Positions 1-9,898 are shown, counted from the first letter of the stretch. The stretch: 64,000 bases of DNA from Bacteroidota bacterium (GCA_016721305.1 JADKIH010000013.1:44033-108032), one strand, 5' to 3'. Notes: generated by a model from the sequence alone, not told the origin. Numbers and translations: made by a program.

Positions 1-1
1 C

Positions 2-820
2 AACACGAATGGCGTGTCTCTTCCATACTTCGAAGGTTTTGAAGATGCAAGTACTTTCCCGGGTAATGATGGCTTCATACTGAACGAAGACAATGGAATT
101 ACATGGTCGCGAGTAACGTCAACTCATCTGAGCGACTCATCGTGTTTGAGAATTAACAATTACCTCAATCCTGCAGGACAAATTGACGAATGGGTTCTTC
201 CGGCATTTGATTTTTCAAATATCACAACCCCAATCAATGTAACCTTCTCTGTTGCCAATGCTCAACGAAACTCCAGTTCAACAGATAAGCTTCAGTTTTT
301 CTGTTCAGCAAACTGCGGAACTGTATGGCAGCTTCGTTGGTCGAAAGAAGGCGCAGGATTGTCTACTGCAGGTATCTCTTCCGTTTCTTTCTCGCCTTCA
401 CCTGGCCCCGGTTCTCAATGGCGTCAGGAAACTGCTAATCTGAATTTGCTGAAACTGCAGCCTAATGTTCGTCTTAAATTCACAAATACAAGTGACCGTG
501 GAAACAACACCTATATCGATGATGTTAACATTACCGGAAGCTTTGTAAATGTTGACGAAGCAGAAGATGTACAAATTGGCTTTGCTATCTATCCGAATCC
601 AACTAATAGCTCAAGCACAATCGAATTCGTTTTATCGAAAGAACAACCTGTTCAACTTACTATAAAGGACCTTCTCGGCAAAACGATTGCCTCCGTTCTC
701 AACGAACGACTTGGTGCCGGCTATCATACAGTTTCTACACCGACTCTGGCAAAAGGAATCTATATGATCGACCTGGTATCGGGTAACAAGCACCATGTGC
801 GTAGACTTATTGTCTCCTAA
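2..820 (+). CDS. C-terminal part of a T9SS-secreted protein (N-terminus outside window)
   Basis: The frame is open to the left edge, so this is the 3' end of a larger gene; the GTG at 14 is only the first in-window start. About 170 residues form an extracellular beta-sandwich of the choice-of-anchor J / MAM-like kind (PYFEGFED at the start, SCLRINNY, NTYIDDVNI at the end), a module often found at the end of Bacteroidota M43-type metalloproteases and other exoproteins. The last ~80 residues are a T9SS type A sorting domain (AIYPNPTNSSSTIEF, GIYMIDLVSG, RRLIVS at the end). The protein is therefore expected to be exported by Sec and then T9SS to the cell surface or medium. The enzymatic domain, if any, is not visible. 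Confidence 0.85.
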   Translation, partial: NTNGVSLPYFEGFEDASTFPGNDGFILNEDNGITWSRVTSTHLSDSSCLRINNYLNPAGQIDEWVLPAFDFSNITTPINVTFSVANAQRNSSSTDKLQFFCSANCGTVWQLRWSKEGAGLSTAGISSVSFSPSPGPGSQWRQETANLNLLKLQPNVRLKFTNTSDRGNNTYIDDVNITGSFVNVDEAEDVQIGFAIYPNPTNSSSTIEFVLSKEQPVQLTIKDLLGKTIASVLNERLGAGYHTVSTPTLAKGIYMIDLVSGNKHHVRRLIVS

Positions 821-828
821 GTTTTAGT

Positions 829-894
829 CTTTAATTCTTAGTCTTTAGCCGGCCGCTTGTGTATTGAGTACCGGCTAAAGACTAAGAACTAAAG
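829..894. repeat. 24-bp-arm inverted repeat with TTAGTCT heptads, possible bidirectional terminator
   Basis: The arms 829-852 and 871-894 pair over 24 bp with one mismatch; the loop is 18 nt. Each arm contains the heptad TTAGTCT followed by TAGCCGG. It lies between two same-strand genes and could end transcription in either direction. A decayed relative with the same TTAGTCT words lies at 23983-24095. Confidence 0.75.
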
Positions 895-963
895 AAATTG
901 CCCTAAGTCCTTTCAGAACTCAGGTTTTTTTTGAAGATTTGCGACTTATTACAGAATCGCCTC

Positions 964-1635
964 ATGGCAATAAAAAAGAGCTTCTTTCTTTTAATCTTAA
1001 TTTTAGCCGGATTTAAGCCCGTTTTGGCTCAGGATGCTCCTGAATATCGTAAAAACGCCTTCTCTTTTAATCTTACCCGGTATGCCGTAAATGAGCTCAA
1101 TCTTAGTTTTGAGCACCGTTACTCTTTACGCCGAGGGATTGAATTCAATGCCGGACTTATTTACGTTAACGACCAATTGCAAGAACTTACAAAAGACTGG
1201 GTCAACACTCAGTACTTTTATGAAAGAGGTTTTGCAGCACGTATCCATTACAAAATTTTCAAAAGAAAAGAATCGGACGAAACGAGCTGGCGCGATTATA
1301 TCGCTCCGGGAATTTCGTACAAATACCTTTACTACAACAACCAGGAATTTACAGGTGATAATGGCGGAAAAACTGAAATCGTTTACCAACACCGTTTCCG
1401 TAATAAAATCAGTCTGGAGTTTTTATTCGGTAAAGTGTATGAAATGAATAACACTTTTGCTCTCGAGTTTTATTATGGCGCAGGTATCACAGGAACGCTT
1501 TCTGATCGTTATGTAGTTTACCGAATTCCGGATACAAAAAAGATGGATCAGGTACTTGATGTAAATGATCATTCAAAAACGTTCTACGTTCGCCCGATGG
1601 TAATGGCAGGTATTAAACTTCGCATTTCGCTCTAA
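964..1635 (+). CDS. outer-membrane beta-barrel protein, hypothetical
   Basis: A 223-residue protein with a clear Sec signal peptide (MAIKKSFF, hydrophobic core, VLAQ cleavage site). The ATG at 964 is preferred over the in-frame TTG at 931 because it begins exactly at the signal peptide. The mature part alternates aromatic and polar residues in strand-like blocks (FSFNLTRYAVNELNLSFEHRY, LEFYYGAGITG) and ends in a short strand (MAGIKLRISL), as in small Bacteroidota outer-membrane barrels. No family-specific motif was recognised. It runs convergently into polA with a 12-bp gap. Confidence 0.75.
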   Translation: MAIKKSFFLLILILAGFKPVLAQDAPEYRKNAFSFNLTRYAVNELNLSFEHRYSLRRGIEFNAGLIYVNDQLQELTKDWVNTQYFYERGFAARIHYKIFKRKESDETSWRDYIAPGISYKYLYYNNQEFTGDNGGKTEIVYQHRFRNKISLEFLFGKVYEMNNTFALEFYYGAGITGTLSDRYVVYRIPDTKKMDQVLDVNDHSKTFYVRPMVMAGIKLRISL

Positions 1636-1647
1636 GACGAAGCTTGT

Positions 1648-4506
1648 TTAGTGTGCTTCCAACCAATTTTTTCCCGTTCCCATTCCAATCTCTACCGGCA
1701 CTTTCAGCTTAATGGCGTTTTTCATGTAATCGCCAACCATTGCTTTCAGCTTTTCAACTTCACTGATATGCGCATCGAAAACTAATTCGTCATGCACCTG
1801 CAAAAGCATCTTCGACTTGTAATGGTCTTTCTTTAATGCATGATGAATATTGATCATCGCAATCTTGATCATATCGGCAGCACTGCCTTGAATCGGTGCG
1901 TTGATGGCATTCCGTTCCGCAAAGCCTCGAACAGTGGCATTCGCTGAGTTGATGTCGCGCAAATAACGACGACGACCTAAAATCGTTTCAACATAACCTT
2001 TACTGCGTGCGCTCTCAATACTCATATCCATGTATTCTTTTATGTATGGATACTGACGGAAATAATTATCGATAATGCCCTTTGCTTCCGTTCTGGAAAT
2101 ATTCAGTCGGTCTGCTAAACCAAAAGCTGAAATACCATAGATGATTCCAAAGTTGACCATCTTCGCATTACGACGCATATCCGATGTCACATCTTTCAGA
2201 TCGACACCGTAAACCTTTGCCGCTGTTGCAGCGTGAATATCTTCGCCGCTGTTAAAAGCTTCAAGCATTCCGGGATCACCGCTCAGATCGGCAATGATGC
2301 GCAATTCGATCTGCGAATAATCGGCCGACAACAATGTGTGATTCTCATCACGCGGAATAAATGCCTTGCGAATTTCTCTTCCTCGTTCAGTACGAATCGG
2401 AATGTTTTGCAAATTCGGATTGTCGGAACTCAAACGACCGGTTACGGCTACAACCTGATTGTATGAGGTGTGAATTCTTCCCGTCTTCGAATCTGTCATC
2501 TCCGGCAGAGTATCGACGTATGTGTTTTTCAATTTCACTAACTCGCGATAGTCGAGAATGCGACGAACGATTGGGTGACGATTTTCGAGCTTGCTTAAAA
2601 CATCTTCTCCGGTCGAATACTGGCCGGTTTTCGTCTTCGCTGCTTTCTCGACAATCTTTAATCGGTCGAATAAAACTTCGCCAACTTGCTTAGGCGAACT
2701 CACATTAAACTTCGCTCCTGCCATCTCCTGAATCTCAGCCTCTGTTGAGGTGATATCTATCGCCAATTGATCCGACAAATCTTTCAACGATTTTTTGTCG
2801 AGCAAAATTCCTTCCGCTTCCATATCCATCAGTACTTCTACCAATGGCATTTCCACCTCATTGAACAATTTCTCCAATCCGGCTTCGTGCAATTTTTTCT
2901 CGAAGATGTTTTTCAACTGCATGGTTACGTCGGCATCTTCCGCAGCGTACTCTTTAATTTCCGCCACAGGAACATCACGCATGCTCTTCTGATCTTTCCC
3001 TTTCTTGCCAATCAATGCCTCAATCGAAACCGGAGCATAATTGAGATATGTTTCAGACATCACGTCCATATTATGACGCATCTCGGGCTGAATCAGAAAG
3101 TGTGCAATCATTGTATCAAACGGCTTGCCTTTCAACGACACGCCATAACGATTTAAAATTGCTAAATCATATTTAAGATTCTGAGCTACTTTTTCGATTT
3201 CAGCATTTTCGAAAAATGGTTTGAATTCGTTTACGATTTCTTGTGCTTCTTTCTGATCTGCCGGAACGCTTACATACCACGCATCGTATTTTTTAAAGCT
3301 GAATGACATGCCGACTAATTCGGCAGTACTGACATCAAGCGAAGTTGTTTCCGTATCGAAGCAAACTGATTTTTCTTTATTCAATAACGAAAGTAATTCC
3401 TGACGCTTTTCTTTAGTATCGGCTAAATGATATTCGTGAGCTACATCGGCAATCGTATTAAAATTACTCGCCGGATCAGCTTCGACATCGCCTTCAACTA
3501 AGGCAACTTCTGTTGCAGGCTCATCAAATAACGATACCTGCCCGGGAATGGCTACAGGTGATTTCGCTTTCGACTTTGCTTTAGGTTCCGGAGCAGGCTC
3601 GGGCGCCGGTGTGCTATCGCCTCCAATTTGTTCCGCCATACGACGAAATTCCAATTCAAGGAATAACTCCTTCAGCTTTTCTTTATCGGGACCTTTGACA
3701 ATTAAATGATCAGGCTCTTCCGTAATCGGCACATCGATAATAATTGTCGCCAGTCGTTTCGACTGAATAGCCATCTCTTTATTATTCTCAACTTTCTCTT
3801 TCAGCTTACCTTTCAGCTGATCAGTATTCTGCAGTAGATTTTCAATCGTTCCGAATTGTTTGATCAACTGAATCGCCGTCTTTTCGCCAACTCCCGGAAT
3901 ACCCGGAATGTTATCGACTTTATCGCCCATCAATCCTAAGATGTCGATTACCTGATCAACTCTTTCAATTTCCCAACGAGCGCAAACTTCGGCTACACCG
4001 AGAATCTCAGCACCGTTTCCGGCACGTGCAGGTTTGTAAATGAACGTGTGCTCATCCACTAATTGTCCGAAGTCTTTATCCGGCGTCATCATGTACGTCT
4101 CGAAGCCTTGCTTCTCCGCCTGACGTGCCAGTGTTCCGATAATATCATCCGCTTCATATCCCGACATCGTAATGAGCGGAATATTGTACGCCTCGCATAA
4201 ACGAAATACATACGGAATGCTCTTCGACAAATCTTCCGGCATTTCTTCTCGATGAGCTTTGTATTCGGGAAATTCGATATGACGAGCTGTCGGGCCTGAT
4301 GTATCGAATACAACGGCAATGTGCGTCGGCTTCTCGCGCTTGAAAACGTCGAGCAGCGTATTTGTAAATCCGAATATTGCAGATGTATTAAGACCTTTTG
4401 AGTTGATCCGGTGATTATTGCTAAAAGCAAAATATGCGCGATAAATCAGCGCCATTCCGTCGAGTAAAGAGTTTTTTTCCGGCCATTGTGTGGTTGAGAG
4501 TACCAT
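1648..4506 (-). CDS. polA: DNA polymerase I
   Basis: Family A polymerase of full length (952 residues) with three domains. The 5'-nuclease spans about 12-290 (YEADD, GDKVDNIPGIPG). A low-complexity Pro/Lys linker lies near 298-330. The 3'-5' exonuclease spans about 375-545, with DTET at 384-387 and EDAD further on, so proofreading residues are present. The polymerase spans about 560-952: motif A ADYSQIELR near 728, motif B RRNAKMVNFGIIYG near 778, and VHDE with H905/D906. It fills gaps in replication and repair. The N-terminus looks disturbed: the ATG at 4486 gives MAGKKLF, the usual family start, but in another frame that joins LLDGMALIYR only after an indel near 4465-4478, next to a run of seven T. 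The listed start at 4506 may thus be wrong. Confidence 0.97.
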   Translation of the reverse strand: MVLSTTQWPEKNSLLDGMALIYRAYFAFSNNHRINSKGLNTSAIFGFTNTLLDVFKREKPTHIAVVFDTSGPTARHIEFPEYKAHREEMPEDLSKSIPYVFRLCEAYNIPLITMSGYEADDIIGTLARQAEKQGFETYMMTPDKDFGQLVDEHTFIYKPARAGNGAEILGVAEVCARWEIERVDQVIDILGLMGDKVDNIPGIPGVGEKTAIQLIKQFGTIENLLQNTDQLKGKLKEKVENNKEMAIQSKRLATIIIDVPITEEPDHLIVKGPDKEKLKELFLELEFRRMAEQIGGDSTPAPEPAPEPKAKSKAKSPVAIPGQVSLFDEPATEVALVEGDVEADPASNFNTIADVAHEYHLADTKEKRQELLSLLNKEKSVCFDTETTSLDVSTAELVGMSFSFKKYDAWYVSVPADQKEAQEIVNEFKPFFENAEIEKVAQNLKYDLAILNRYGVSLKGKPFDTMIAHFLIQPEMRHNMDVMSETYLNYAPVSIEALIGKKGKDQKSMRDVPVAEIKEYAAEDADVTMQLKNIFEKKLHEAGLEKLFNEVEMPLVEVLMDMEAEGILLDKKSLKDLSDQLAIDITSTEAEIQEMAGAKFNVSSPKQVGEVLFDRLKIVEKAAKTKTGQYSTGEDVLSKLENRHPIVRRILDYRELVKLKNTYVDTLPEMTDSKTGRIHTSYNQVVAVTGRLSSDNPNLQNIPIRTERGREIRKAFIPRDENHTLLSADYSQIELRIIADLSGDPGMLEAFNSGEDIHAATAAKVYGVDLKDVTSDMRRNAKMVNFGIIYGISAFGLADRLNISRTEAKGIIDNYFRQYPYIKEYMDMSIESARSKGYVETILGRRRYLRDINSANATVRGFAERNAINAPIQGSAADMIKIAMINIHHALKKDHYKSKMLLQVHDELVFDAHISEVEKLKAMVGDYMKNAIKLKVPVEIGMGTGKNWLEAH

Positions 4507-4541
4507 ACAAATAACGGAAAAAAATGAATGGGAAATCGAAT

Positions 4542-4634
4542 CGGGTTGCGGGTTGCGTTACGTAACCCGTAACCCGTAACCCGCAACCCGCAACCCGTAA
4601 CCCGCAACCCGCAACCCGTAACCCGCAACCCGTC
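4542..4634. repeat. heptamer tandem repeat (CAACCCG / TAACCCG)
   Basis: About 13 heptads. The first two are in reverse orientation (CGGGTTG twice), then TTACGTAA forms a palindromic turn, and the rest read as RTAACCC/GCAACCC in the other orientation. It fills the intergenic space between polA and the divergent YkgJ-like gene. Same family at 9798-9898, 42724-42780, 42964-43016, 51785-51990 and 59484-59536. Confidence 0.9.
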
Positions 4635-4648
4635 ACCGCAACATTTCC

Positions 4649-4656
4649 TATCTTCA
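4649..4656 (+). promoter_or_regulatory. -7 promoter element, TATCTTCA
   Basis: A near match to the Bacteroidota -7 box TAnnTTTG, ending 5 nt before the GTG at 4662. Transcription would begin almost at the start codon. The heptamer repeat ends 14 nt upstream. Confidence 0.45.
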
Positions 4657-4661
4657 CCCCC

Positions 4662-5152
4662 GTGATCCCCGAATACAAAAAACTAATCGAAACAGCGAAG
4701 AGCCGCAGGAAAGAAAACAAAGCCTTTCTCGATAAATTGAAATCCTCCGCTCCACGCGATCTGGATTCGATTACGCACGAGCTTAACGATGAGGCCTTTG
4801 AAAAAATCGATTGTTTGCAATGTGCCAATTGTTGTATGACAACAGGTCCTTTACTGAAAAATAAGGACATCGAAAATCTGGCTGCGAATCTGCGAATCCG
4901 GCCGGCTGATTTCACGGAAAAATATCTGCGAATCGACGAAGACAATGATTACGTTTTTCAAAAAATGCCTTGCCCGTTTTAAAAGAGGATAATTACTGCT
5001 CGGTCTATTCTTCCCGACCTGGCGCCTGTCGCGATTACCCGCATACGCATCAACGTGACATCAAACAAAAGCTCGGGATCACCTATCATAATACGATGAT
5101 CTGCCCGGCGGTGGCTTTCGTAGTTGAGGGGTTGAAGTTGCATTACAAATAA
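4662..5152 (+). CDS. YkgJ-family cysteine-cluster protein, frameshifted
   Basis: Two overlapping frames (4662-4982 and 4970-5152) make one ~163-residue protein. The first ends FQKMPCPF and the second continues LKEDNYCSVYSSRPGACRDYPH. One T lost from the T-run near 4975 explains the break, which is probably a sequence error. The cysteines CLQCANCC, then CPF, C and CRDYP are the signature of the YkgJ (UPF0153) family, whose eight or so Cys are thought to bind zinc or iron; cellular role unknown. The GTG start follows a -7 promoter box. It is divergent from polA. Confidence 0.8.
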
Positions 5153-5158
5153 TTTTTT

Positions 5159-5476
<318 letters not shown>

Positions 5477-5480
5477 TAAA

Positions 5481-6866
5481 CTACTCTTTCACTATTCTCC
5501 CCGACGCCACTCCCAAAGCATTCACCGCACGTACAAAGTACACACCTGATGCCCATTTTTCAGAATTAATAGAGAGCTTTTCAGAGCCTCTTGCAAAACC
5601 TGCGTACACTACACGTCCCGAAACATCGGTGACAGAAATTTTCGATGACTCCGCTCCTACTTGTATCGATAATTCATTGTGAAACGGATTCGCTCCCAAT
5701 GCAAAGAATGAATTATTTGAAGGCGATGAAATTCCTGTGTAAATAACATTATGACAAGCTGAAGTATCAGAACATCCGCCGACAGTTAAAATCAACGCAT
5801 AATCACCGGGAACAGTTGGCGTAAACATGTTCGTCGTCTGGCCCGAAATCAAAGCATAACCGTTATTGCAATCGGCCCAGGCATATTGCGCACCGACTGA
5901 GTTTTCGTTTGACTGAAGTGTGATGCCATCTGCAAACAACTCAGTAATTGATGTATCTGCAATACTTAGCAAAAGCGACGTGACCGAATCGCATGATGTT
6001 GACATCGGATAACGAACCGTGTATTGTCCGGCAGTGCTGAATGTTTGCCCGGCCATTGTAACTGATGAGCCCGCACAAATTGTTTGCGACAAAGATGTGT
6101 AATTCTGAACTCCTGCAACAAAATTCGACGTATTTCCAAACATCGAAAATCCGGTGAGCGTTCCATTTGTTGTACCGGAAATGTCGTTGAGAGTAGTGAT
6201 CGACGAATTGATTCCGCCTGCTGTACCCTGATTGAAATCGTAATAAAGAACTAAGCCCGGATCAGTCGGATTCACCGACTCCGAGGCTACACATGATACT
6301 TCATTTCCTGAAAGTGCGCGACTCCAAAGTGCGACTTCATCGGCCTTTCCGGTGAGATAGTAATCGTACGTCAGATACGGCAGATAACCCACATAGAAAG
6401 TTTCAGATGGAGAAGCGATAGAACCATTTGCAGGAATCGACTGGACCAGCGATCCGTTTCTGTAAAGAGTAAGCTCAGAACCACTGTAGGTAAGAGTATA
6501 ATGCACCCAAACATTCACCGGCATCACGGTGTCAACAACATCGAAAGCTACGCCATTACTATTGCGGAATCGCGCCTCAAGTTTATTGTTCCCGAATTGA
6601 ACCATATAAAAATCGGCTGTTGAATTATTTCTAAATCCTGCGAATCCATCGTAATCAGGGAAAACGATATTTGTATTTGTCGGATACACCCACATAGATA
6701 ACGATATGGCTATACCATTTGCAAGTGCGGCCGATGCGTTCGGCACTTCTACTCTGTCGCCGGCACCATCAAAATCAAGCGCATTTTGCTCCTGAGCAAG
6801 GGCAACATTTAGTACAAGGGTGAATAATAATACAACCAGTGTTTTCGGGGTAAATATCGTCTTCAT
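5481..6866 (-). CDS. LamG-domain T9SS-secreted protein
   Basis: 461 residues. A signal peptide (MKTIFTPKTL to ALAQ, ~1-25) is followed by a LamG/concanavalin-like lectin domain (~25-215: ALDFDGAGDRVEVPN, SMWVYPTN, GKADEVALWSRALSGNEV, YYDFNQGTAGG), the usual surface carbohydrate- or adhesin-type module. A middle part (~260-375) has two short repeats of the kind found before gliding-motility C-termini (SQTICAGSSVTMAGQTF). A T9SS type A sorting domain ends the protein (GANPFHNELSIQV, GVYFVRAVNALG, GRIVKE). Cargo of the secretion system to which PorW (40-42.7 kb) belongs. The end lies next to the poly-G anomaly, but the frame is intact. Confidence 0.88.
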   Translation of the reverse strand: MKTIFTPKTLVVLLFTLVLNVALAQEQNALDFDGAGDRVEVPNASAALANGIAISLSMWVYPTNTNIVFPDYDGFAGFRNNSTADFYMVQFGNNKLEARFRNSNGVAFDVVDTVMPVNVWVHYTLTYSGSELTLYRNGSLVQSIPANGSIASPSETFYVGYLPYLTYDYYLTGKADEVALWSRALSGNEVSCVASESVNPTDPGLVLYYDFNQGTAGGINSSITTLNDISGTTNGTLTGFSMFGNTSNFVAGVQNYTSLSQTICAGSSVTMAGQTFSTAGQYTVRYPMSTSCDSVTSLLLSIADTSITELFADGITLQSNENSVGAQYAWADCNNGYALISGQTTNMFTPTVPGDYALILTVGGCSDTSACHNVIYTGISSPSNNSFFALGANPFHNELSIQVGAESSKISVTDVSGRVVYAGFARGSEKLSINSEKWASGVYFVRAVNALGVASGRIVKE

Positions 6867-7039
6867 AAATTGTGGGTTTTTGCGTTTTAAATGTACCTAA
6901 ATTTCGATTTCTGTCAATACCCCCTTAGTATTTTAACGAAAATCGTTTCGTCGACAATATTCTCCTTTTTAGGGCTAAAAAGTTACCTCTGACAATAAAA
7001 ATTGAAAATCTTTTTATATTGTAATCAAATCCAATACAC

Positions 7040-8080
7040 ATGGCAAAATCTCTACTCACACTCATTTTCTGTTCGTTGTTTTATTGTTCTGTCTCGGCTC
7101 AACAATATTCCCCTATGCTGGAGACTACAAATCACTGGACGATTGTTGGAAACGGGCTTGTCGTTGCTCCGCACCATTCTTCAAACCCTTGTTCGTATCC
7201 TTACTTTGGCACCGGTTTCCAGTCATACGATTACATGACGGGAAGCGACACTCTCATCAACGGCCTAACTTATAAAACAGTTTTGCTGAATGATCACAAC
7301 TTCACCTACTCCTGCGATTTCGGTTACGTGCGGGAAGATACGTCATCAAAAAAGATTTATTTCGTCGACAACTTATCCAATCCGGAAGTTCTGCTTTATG
7401 ATTTCAGCATGAGTGTCGGAGATAGTATGAACACATCGTTTATTGTGCAAGGAGGTTATTTTGCAGATGGTTATTACACGGTAGACTCTATTTCATCGAT
7501 TTCTATTGCCGGTGGAAATCGACGTGTATTTCATTTAAGCAATCACACTACATCATGGTCGCATGACATGACCTGGATTGAAAGTATCGGATGTATGGAA
7601 AATCCGTTCTATCCCTACTCCTCCAACTTCATGAGCGGTTCGTTTGCAAATTGCCCCGGCTCTTTTCACTCGTATATTGAATATGTAAGCTGTTACGAGC
7701 ACGTGAATAAGGTTTACCTCGACAGTTGTGCATTTGCAGCAGCAATGAGCAATTCCTGCTTCCTCGTTGAAGATAGTTGTTCGTATTTCGATGTATGCGG
7801 CAGTGTAAACGAACTGAAAAACGTAAAAACATTTTCACTTTCTCCAAATCCTACACACGACGTAACAAGAATCAATTTCGACATTTCTCAATCCGGCGAA
7901 TACCAATTCAGTGTTGTTTCAATAACAGGGCAAGAAATAAAACTTGACATAACAGGCGGAAGATTCTCTGCCGGGATGAATCATCTTCAATTCAGCACGG
8001 CAACACTGACACCGGGAATTTATTTTGTTCGTTGTAAAAACGAATCCGGCCAGGCTTTCAAAAAGCTTATCGTCATGTAG
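7040..8080 (+). CDS. T9SS-secreted protein of unknown function
   Basis: 346 residues. It has a signal peptide (MAKSLLTLIFCSLFYCSVSAQ) and a C-terminal T9SS type A sorting domain (FSLSPNPTHDVTRINF, GIYFVRCKNESGQ, KKLIVM). The ~240-residue central part is rich in Cys, Tyr and Ser with no catalytic motif I recognise; the many Cys pairs suggest disulfides and an extracellular place. It is divergent from the LamG gene, with a 173-bp shared upstream region. Confidence 0.82.
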   Translation: MAKSLLTLIFCSLFYCSVSAQQYSPMLETTNHWTIVGNGLVVAPHHSSNPCSYPYFGTGFQSYDYMTGSDTLINGLTYKTVLLNDHNFTYSCDFGYVREDTSSKKIYFVDNLSNPEVLLYDFSMSVGDSMNTSFIVQGGYFADGYYTVDSISSISIAGGNRRVFHLSNHTTSWSHDMTWIESIGCMENPFYPYSSNFMSGSFANCPGSFHSYIEYVSCYEHVNKVYLDSCAFAAAMSNSCFLVEDSCSYFDVCGSVNELKNVKTFSLSPNPTHDVTRINFDISQSGEYQFSVVSITGQEIKLDITGGRFSAGMNHLQFSTATLTPGIYFVRCKNESGQAFKKLIVM

Positions 8081-8200
8081 GTAAATTCCACATTTCAAAA
8101 ACTGTAACTAAATGCTAATAAATCAGTATCCATCTCACTAAAACCAAAAAACACAGCACCATGACATTGAATTTTCCTCTTTTCTCTTTGCAGCCTCCTC

Positions 8201-8647
8201 ATGCCATTACTGGTAGGCTTTATTTGGTATAACCCGGCAGTTTTCGGGAAAGCCTGGATGTCGATGACGGGCATGACGCCCGAAGACGGCAAAAAAGCGA
8301 ATATGCCATTAGTATTCGGCTTAACATTTTTGTTCAGCTTCTTTATTGCCATGTCATTGAACTTTATCGTCATTCACCAATGGGCGTTAGGTTCAATTGT
8401 AGCAAATGCCCAAAGTCAGGAAGCTACTGATATGGTTAATGCATTTATGGCAAAATTTGGAAACGAATTCCGCACATTTAAACACGGTGCCTTCCATGGT
8501 ACGCTTACAGGTATTCTGTTTGCCTTCCCTGTTCTGGCCGTTCCAAATATGTTCGAACAGAAAAAGTGGAAATTAACATTCATCAATGCCGGCTACTGGG
8601 TAGTTTGCTTTGCCCTCATGGGTGGCGTTATTTGCCAATGGATGTAA
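8201..8647 (+). CDS. DUF1761-family membrane protein
   Basis: 148 residues with four hydrophobic segments, beginning MPLLVGFIWYNPAVFGKAWM. The family's usual opening (GFIWYNP...FGKAWM) and its GxxxG-bearing third helix (HGAFHGTLTGILF) are recognisable. Function unknown; integral inner-membrane protein. Relatives have roughly 10-15 more residues before this point. Such residues (MTLNFPLFSL from the ATG at 8161) exist in another frame, so a one-base error near 8190 may hide the true start. Followed by a strong terminator. Confidence 0.78.
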   Translation: MPLLVGFIWYNPAVFGKAWMSMTGMTPEDGKKANMPLVFGLTFLFSFFIAMSLNFIVIHQWALGSIVANAQSQEATDMVNAFMAKFGNEFRTFKHGAFHGTLTGILFAFPVLAVPNMFEQKKWKLTFINAGYWVVCFALMGGVICQWM

Positions 8648-8668
8648 TCTGAAAAACCTCTGAAGAAA

Positions 8669-8697
8669 GCCTGTAACGCTTGTTACAGGCTTTTTTT
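8669..8697 (+). terminator. rho-independent terminator after the DUF1761 gene
   Basis: The 9-bp stem GCCTGTAAC/GTTACAGGC (8669-8677 and 8682-8690) with a 4-nt loop is followed by seven T. Confidence 0.9.
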
Positions 8698-8808
8698 ATG
8701 CAAAAAAACGGGGGTAAATTTGTTTCAGGAATTTTCCACATCTCTTAAAAGAAACAACATAAAAAAGTATCTTCGCTACCCCCAAATAATCGTGGGTTCT
8801 GCTCCAAA

Positions 8809-9575
8809 ATGAAGCTTACTTCAACAATCCGTACTCTTAATTCTATCGTGCTTTTTTCTTTGATGTGTATCACGTCATCTGTATATGCACAAGTATCCCT
8901 TCCCGAAAGAAATCCTTGCAAGCTCAGCTTTCGCGCCGGAGCAATGTCGAACAACGGCGATAATGCTGCGAATCTGCGATTGAGAACATCAGGTGATGTG
9001 ATGTACACAATCAATCTCGACTATGCTGCTGTTGGTGAAGCTGAACTGGTAACGGATCTATTACACTTCCGCGGTGCAGGCATGTCGTTGCAAACTGCCG
9101 CTCTTTATGCACGACCTGAATTCAAAGTATCCGGCTCTCTTCCGACAAACGCCGGCGATCATCGTGTCGGTCTCACTCAGCTGGAAATGGTACGGGCCGC
9201 TTTGGTCTTTACTTTCAACGGAACAGATCCATACGTAATGTTCGAACTTCCTTACCATAGCAATCACGAAGCCGTTCTCGGAATTTGTGGAATGATTGCG
9301 CGAACTGAAAAAACTACAATGACTTCCTATGCAACCGATAGCTTAGGGATCACTTCCATTAAGGGCGATTTTTGTCAAGCCCTAGGCGTGACTTTCGGAT
9401 GGAACTGGAGAATCGGCGACTCAGGCTGGGTGTTTGGACTCAATGGCGAAGTAATGTTCGTTGTCAATAAAAGCCACTTGGTTACTTTTGAAACAGATGA
9501 GAATTCGATTTATGGATGAGCAAGCTTGAGTTTGCGCCGCGGATTATTACTGCAGGGATTGGATACCACTTTTAG
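8809..9575 (+). CDS. outer-membrane beta-barrel protein, frameshifted near the C-terminus
   Basis: Signal peptide (MKLTSTIRTL to SVYAQ) and a barrel-like mature chain (LSFRAGAMSNNGDN, GVTFGWNWRIGDSGWVFGLNGEVMF). The first frame stops at 9519 after ENSIYG. Another frame continues SKLEFAPRIITAGIGYHF to a stop at 9573-9575. That ending, with a terminal Phe, is the typical last strand recognised by the BAM complex, so a one-base loss near 9515 is inferred and the gene is about 250 residues. A minisatellite starts directly after the stop. Function unknown. Confidence 0.75.
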
Positions 9576-9741
9576 GGAGAGGAACAGGGAGAGGAGCAGG
9601 GAGAGGAACAGGGAGAGGAGCAGGGAGAGGAGCAGGGAGAGAAGCAGGGAGAGGAACAGGGAGAGGAGCAGGGAGAGGGCAGGGAGAGGAGGGAGAGGAG
9701 AAGGAGAGGAGCAGGAGAGGAGCAGGAGAGGAGCAGGAGGA
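9576..9741. repeat. purine-rich 12-bp minisatellite (GGGAGAGGAACA/GGGAGAGGAGCA)
   Basis: About nine 12-mer units alternate between an AACA and an AGCA ending, then decay into GGAGAGGAGCA pieces. The plus strand is almost pure purine. An ORF through it (9526-9747) gives only RERS/RERN repeats and is an artefact of the repeat. Confidence 0.9.
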
Positions 9742-9797
9742 GTATGAGTGCGGCTCCTTAGTTTCAGTTTGGTGATATTGGCATCGGCTGAGCTCGT

Positions 9798-9898
9798 CGC
9801 AACCCGAAACTCGCAACCCGAAACTCGCAACCCGCAACCCGCAACTCGCAACTCGCAACTCGTATCGCAACTCGCAACCCGCAACTCGTATCGCAACC
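9798..9898. repeat. heptamer tandem repeat (CAACCCG/CAACTCG)
   Basis: About 14 heptads of CGCAACCC, CGCAACTC and CGAAACTC. The repeat runs right up to the stop codon of the minus-strand gene at 9899. Confidence 0.9.

Noticed and set aside
829..894. Mobile element end
   Set aside because: No transposase or target duplication next to it; the inverted repeat is better read as a heptad repeat or terminator.
4421..4945. 174-codon minus-strand ORF covering polA start, heptamers and YkgJ
   Set aside because: It reads through the repeat (AGCGLRV units) and antisense to YkgJ. Only its MAGKKLF end is meaningful, as the true polA start.
9526..9747. ORF of RERS/RERN repeats
   Set aside because: It is the 12-bp minisatellite read in one of its open frames; all frames give simple repeats.
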